From Pigoraptor chileana (lineage: Eukaryota; Opisthokonta; Filasterea): a DNA stretch of 33,438 bases. Below, in pieces: positions 30,606-33,438 of the stretch. Below the pieces are notes generated by a model. That model did no database searches. It saw nothing but the letters and a program-made list of their open reading frames with translations, and was not told the origin of the DNA. The position numbers and the translations under genes were made by a program. The DNA lies in assembly GCA_943704495.1 (NCBI GenBank), contig CALSCR010003957.1, forward strand, positions 1 to 33,438, given 5' to 3'. Positions within the stretch are counted from its first letter, which is position 1. Each line of letters opens with the position of its first letter.

Positions 30606-31129
30606 GCGATTCATGTGTTGACGAGTGTTTCTGTTCTGCAGTGCAGGTGGTGGCGATTTTTACCGAGTTCATATCTGTTGTTTGCTTTACTTGCGGATGT
30701 GCGTGCGTCTTTTTGTATATATGAAACATTCATCCTTGAATCTCCACACTTCATTGGCACAATCAGTCCAAACTTCATCAAAAGTCAAATAGGACATGCG
30801 TACAGACTCAAGTACAGACCTCAAGTTTGTAGGCAAATTCAGGTTCACGCGATCTTAACTAGCGCTCGCCATTCGAAATTGGTAGCCGACACGGCTATAA
30901 ACTGCGAGGACCCTCCAGTTCAGTGGAGCAAGCGCCTCCAAACGGGGGTCATATCACGCGAGATGAATTGCAACGTGTATATGAATGCACTCGCAACAAT
31001 CATTTCAGGCGACTGCATGAGTCGCGGTGGCCCACGGCCTGAACCCCGCGCACGCCGATTGGGAAGGCAGTGGCGCTGTCGGACATGCTCGGTTGGTATG
31101 TGCGGAATACAAACGCACTGCATCCGACC
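30606..31129. other. Spacer between convergent genes
   Basis: 3' ends of XRCC4 (+) and the MFS transporter (-). Frames run open across it on both strands, but none shows family features; nothing else is supported. Confidence 0.55.
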
Positions 31130-32984
31130 TCATCCCAAGTCCTTTTTTGCGGTGTCGGTGAACGCACGGAGATCGCCATCGAGCACAAGAAAAAATGTCG
31201 CAACTGCGCCCACCGCCGCGCATATCGACGAAGAGTACATGGCAAATGCAACGGTGCCCACCGCGCGAATGATGTTTCCCATTGAGAAGGATACGATGAG
31301 CTGCGCAACAAACATCATCATGTTGACGACGGCAACGTTCAGCCCATTGGATTCACCGTCGCTGCCCCGCGCCGTTTCGTAGGCAAGCAGACACATGTAT
31401 GGCATTGTGCAAATCGCACAAAAGACGCCCCCGGCAAGAAAGCACATGGGAATGGCAACATACAGAGAGCGGGTAAGCGAAATGACGCCGGCGCCAACAA
31501 ATGTGCACAGGTAGCACGCAAAGTAAGGTGCGCGCAGACCAAAGCGAGGAACAATGCGAGATATCGATACGGAGCCGATGGACGACCCAAACGAAAAGGT
31601 GGCGAGTCCGAGAGAGCCAATGCGGACGCCCTCTTCGTATCTGGACCGCTCGTGGGTGCCCTCGTGGGCGTCGGGATCGCCGCCGTAGATTAGCAATCCC
31701 ATGTAATCCGTGAAGAAAATGACAAAGGAAAGGAGGGAAAGCCAACCGAAAAAGTGGACGATGCAGATGCGTACAAGGGGCTTTGGTGGGTGAAGCAGAA
31801 GAGCCAGTATTTCCTTCATGCTAAATGCGCCCTCCCCAGCCGGAAGCGAAGTCGCCACCACCGACGGACGCGCCACGCCGTGCGTCTCGGCAGCCGCATC
31901 AAGCAATCGAGTCCGCTCTCCTTGGTCGTCGTGCAGGTCTTCGCCGTCTCGGGGAATCTCGCGAGCATTTATGGACAGTTGTCGAGTGTCGTTGCAGGCA
32001 GCCGGCCGCCGCTCTGCCACGCTTACGAGCGTGCAGATGGTACAGGCAGCAGCGATGAGAAACCCAACGGCATACACTGTGCGCAACTGTGTTCCCAGTA
32101 GCCTGCCCACGGGCCCCCAATCAACGCCGCCCGCAATGTATCCAATGCACGAGGCAATGCCAGCGACAATGCCAAACACACTATTGCCAAGTTCCTGCTG
32201 CTCCGGCGGGAGCACGTCGAACAGGTATGCGCGGCAGGGGCCCTGGATGGAGTCGCAGCTAAAGTCGAGAAGGAGAACTCCTAAAGTACAAAGGGCGATG
32301 CCGCGCACGTGAGAGCTGTTCGAGTCGCCCAGGCGAGTACCGAGCCACTCTCCATTTGGAATGAGAAGCATACCCAGCAACATACCAATGGAGATAGCCA
32401 GAATAAAAGGGCGACGTCTTCCCCACTTGAAAGTCGACCTATCGCTCGCATTGCCCATAATGGGCTGAACAAACAGACCGAAAATAGGACCCATGCAGAA
32501 CAGGAGACTGCTGAAGCGCTCGGAGACTCCCAGCTGTGCAAACAGGGGGATGACGTACGCCGTCTCCAGCGACAATCTGGAATGACATGCAAAGGCATCA
32601 TAAAAGATCAGCCACCAACATGCCAATGTAATCACGCAAAACATGATTACTCTAAAGTAGTGAACACGACGTCACGACATAACATCGGACTTACCCAACT
32701 TCAAGTGCGAAAATTGTGCCGCTGAGCATGAGAATCCGTGAGATGGGCTGGCTAGGCACTCTCTCTACACAGTCCGCCATGGTGCCACCGACATCCTCCA
32801 TAGCCGCCACTGTTGGATCATCGGCCGCATGCGGGCCATCTTCGTCTTCCTCACCGCCTGCAAAGCGAAGCTGAGCACTGCGAGGGATGGATCCGTAATG
32901 GCTGGGGTGACTGTTGGACGCCACACTGGAATCTCCTGCGAATAGACCATCGACCTCGTCGGTAATATTAACAGCGTCACCCAT
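31130..32984 (-). CDS. MFS sugar transporter, SLC45/sucrose-transporter type (2 exons)
   Basis: Minus-strand exons 32984-32695 and 32576-31130; 578 residues. A polar, acidic N-terminal tail of about 80 residues precedes the first membrane helix (ILMLSGTIFALEV), then the loop 2-3 signature FKWGRRRPFILA (146-157), which is diagnostic of the SLC45 and plant SUT proton-coupled sucrose/glucoside carriers. About twelve hydrophobic segments follow, for example MLLGMLLIP, GVLLLDFSCDSIQGPCRAYL (helix 4, with the conserved D and R), FGIVAGIASCIGYIAGG and, near the end, SSICAAVGAVATFFLVLDG. The large central cytosolic loop (about residues 270-320) is Arg/Glu-rich. The substrate is probably a disaccharide or hexose taken up with protons; the exact sugar cannot be told. 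The intron (118 bases, phase 2) lies within helix 1. The gene is convergent with XRCC4. Confidence 0.88.
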
Positions 32985-33363
32985 TTTCTTTTGTGTTTGG
33001 GTGCCCCTGTGCATTTGTTGCCGCGAAATGTGCGCTATCTTTTCATGTTTTCATGTTGTGCCTCCGCTACTCAGTATTTGCCGAATGCTGCCGCGGAATG
33101 GCACGTTGGGAGTTCCACTTCGCAAGAGGGCACGTGAGGACATCGCAATTAAACGAGATCTCGGCAAAAGCCCTGCGGTTGATTGATTTGGAGATTTCCT
33201 TTTGCGGTATCTATGGAAAAGTGATGTTTTTGCTGCTTATTAGTGATATTCACCAACAACCTACTCGATACTGGAAGCCCACTATTATATTATGTTGAAA
33301 GTGTGGATATAGTCAATTTATGAAGGGCGCGCCTGCCTACGCAAAAACACACACAACACAACA
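32985..33363. promoter_or_regulatory. 5' flank of the MFS transporter gene
   Basis: No coding sequence recognised. One CACGTG E-box lies at about 33131-33136 (GGCACGTGAGG). The rest is mixed sequence leading into the CA microsatellite. Confidence 0.35.

Positions 33364-33438
<75 letters not shown>
33364..33438. repeat. (CA)n microsatellite at right window edge
   Basis: Pure CA run of at least 74 bases reaching the last base; true length unknown. Confidence 0.98.

Noticed and set aside
30615-31382. 255-codon plus-strand frame
   Set aside because: Its second half is antisense to the transporter exon; the first half shows no domain or coding pattern.

Overview
The window is nuclear DNA of an intron-rich single-celled eukaryote. 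Evidence: spliced genes with GT-AG introns, cytosolic ribosomal proteins, a nine-finger TFIIIA, XRCC4, F-BAR/SH3/gelsolin cytoskeletal domains and a secreted purple acid phosphatase. Non-coding DNA is soaked in TG/CA microsatellites, and the window begins and ends inside (CA)n, which suggests a contig bounded by simple repeats. I cannot name the lineage. The domain set fits a unicellular holozoan, amoebozoan or similar protist, but that is inference.

Layout. 528-8179 (+): a 14-exon gene for a large F-BAR protein with four SH3 domains and a C-terminal gelsolin-like repeat, the most unusual gene here. 8797-10186 (-): a four-exon gene of unknown function with a mitochondrial-type N-terminus. 10250-11880: an ORF-free, microsatellite-poor stretch packed with short perfect inverted repeats. 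12106-16437 (-): a 13-exon secreted purple acid phosphatase, head-to-head with a secreted class 3 lipase at 17043-18447 (+). 18785-20298 (-): TFIIIA, head-to-head with RPS12 at 21041-22086 (+). 23165-23332 (+): a 55-residue single-pass membrane protein behind a cluster of E-boxes. 23646-25865 (-): a rabenosyn-5/Vac1-like double-FYVE protein, head-to-head with RPL9 at 26886-28309 (+). 29463-30605 (+): XRCC4. 31130-32984 (-): an SLC45/sucrose-transporter-type MFS carrier. 33364-33438: (CA)n.

Functional themes. Three divergent pairs may share control: two secreted hydrolases, the 5S rRNA factor with a small-subunit protein, and an endosomal tether with a large-subunit protein. Membrane traffic and actin (F-BAR protein, rabenosyn) and ribosome supply (TFIIIA, RPS12, RPL9) recur. 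Exon borders were set by hand from splice signals, reading frame and family knowledge; no transcript data were available. I saw no rRNA or tRNA gene, CRISPR array, virus copy or recognisable transposon.
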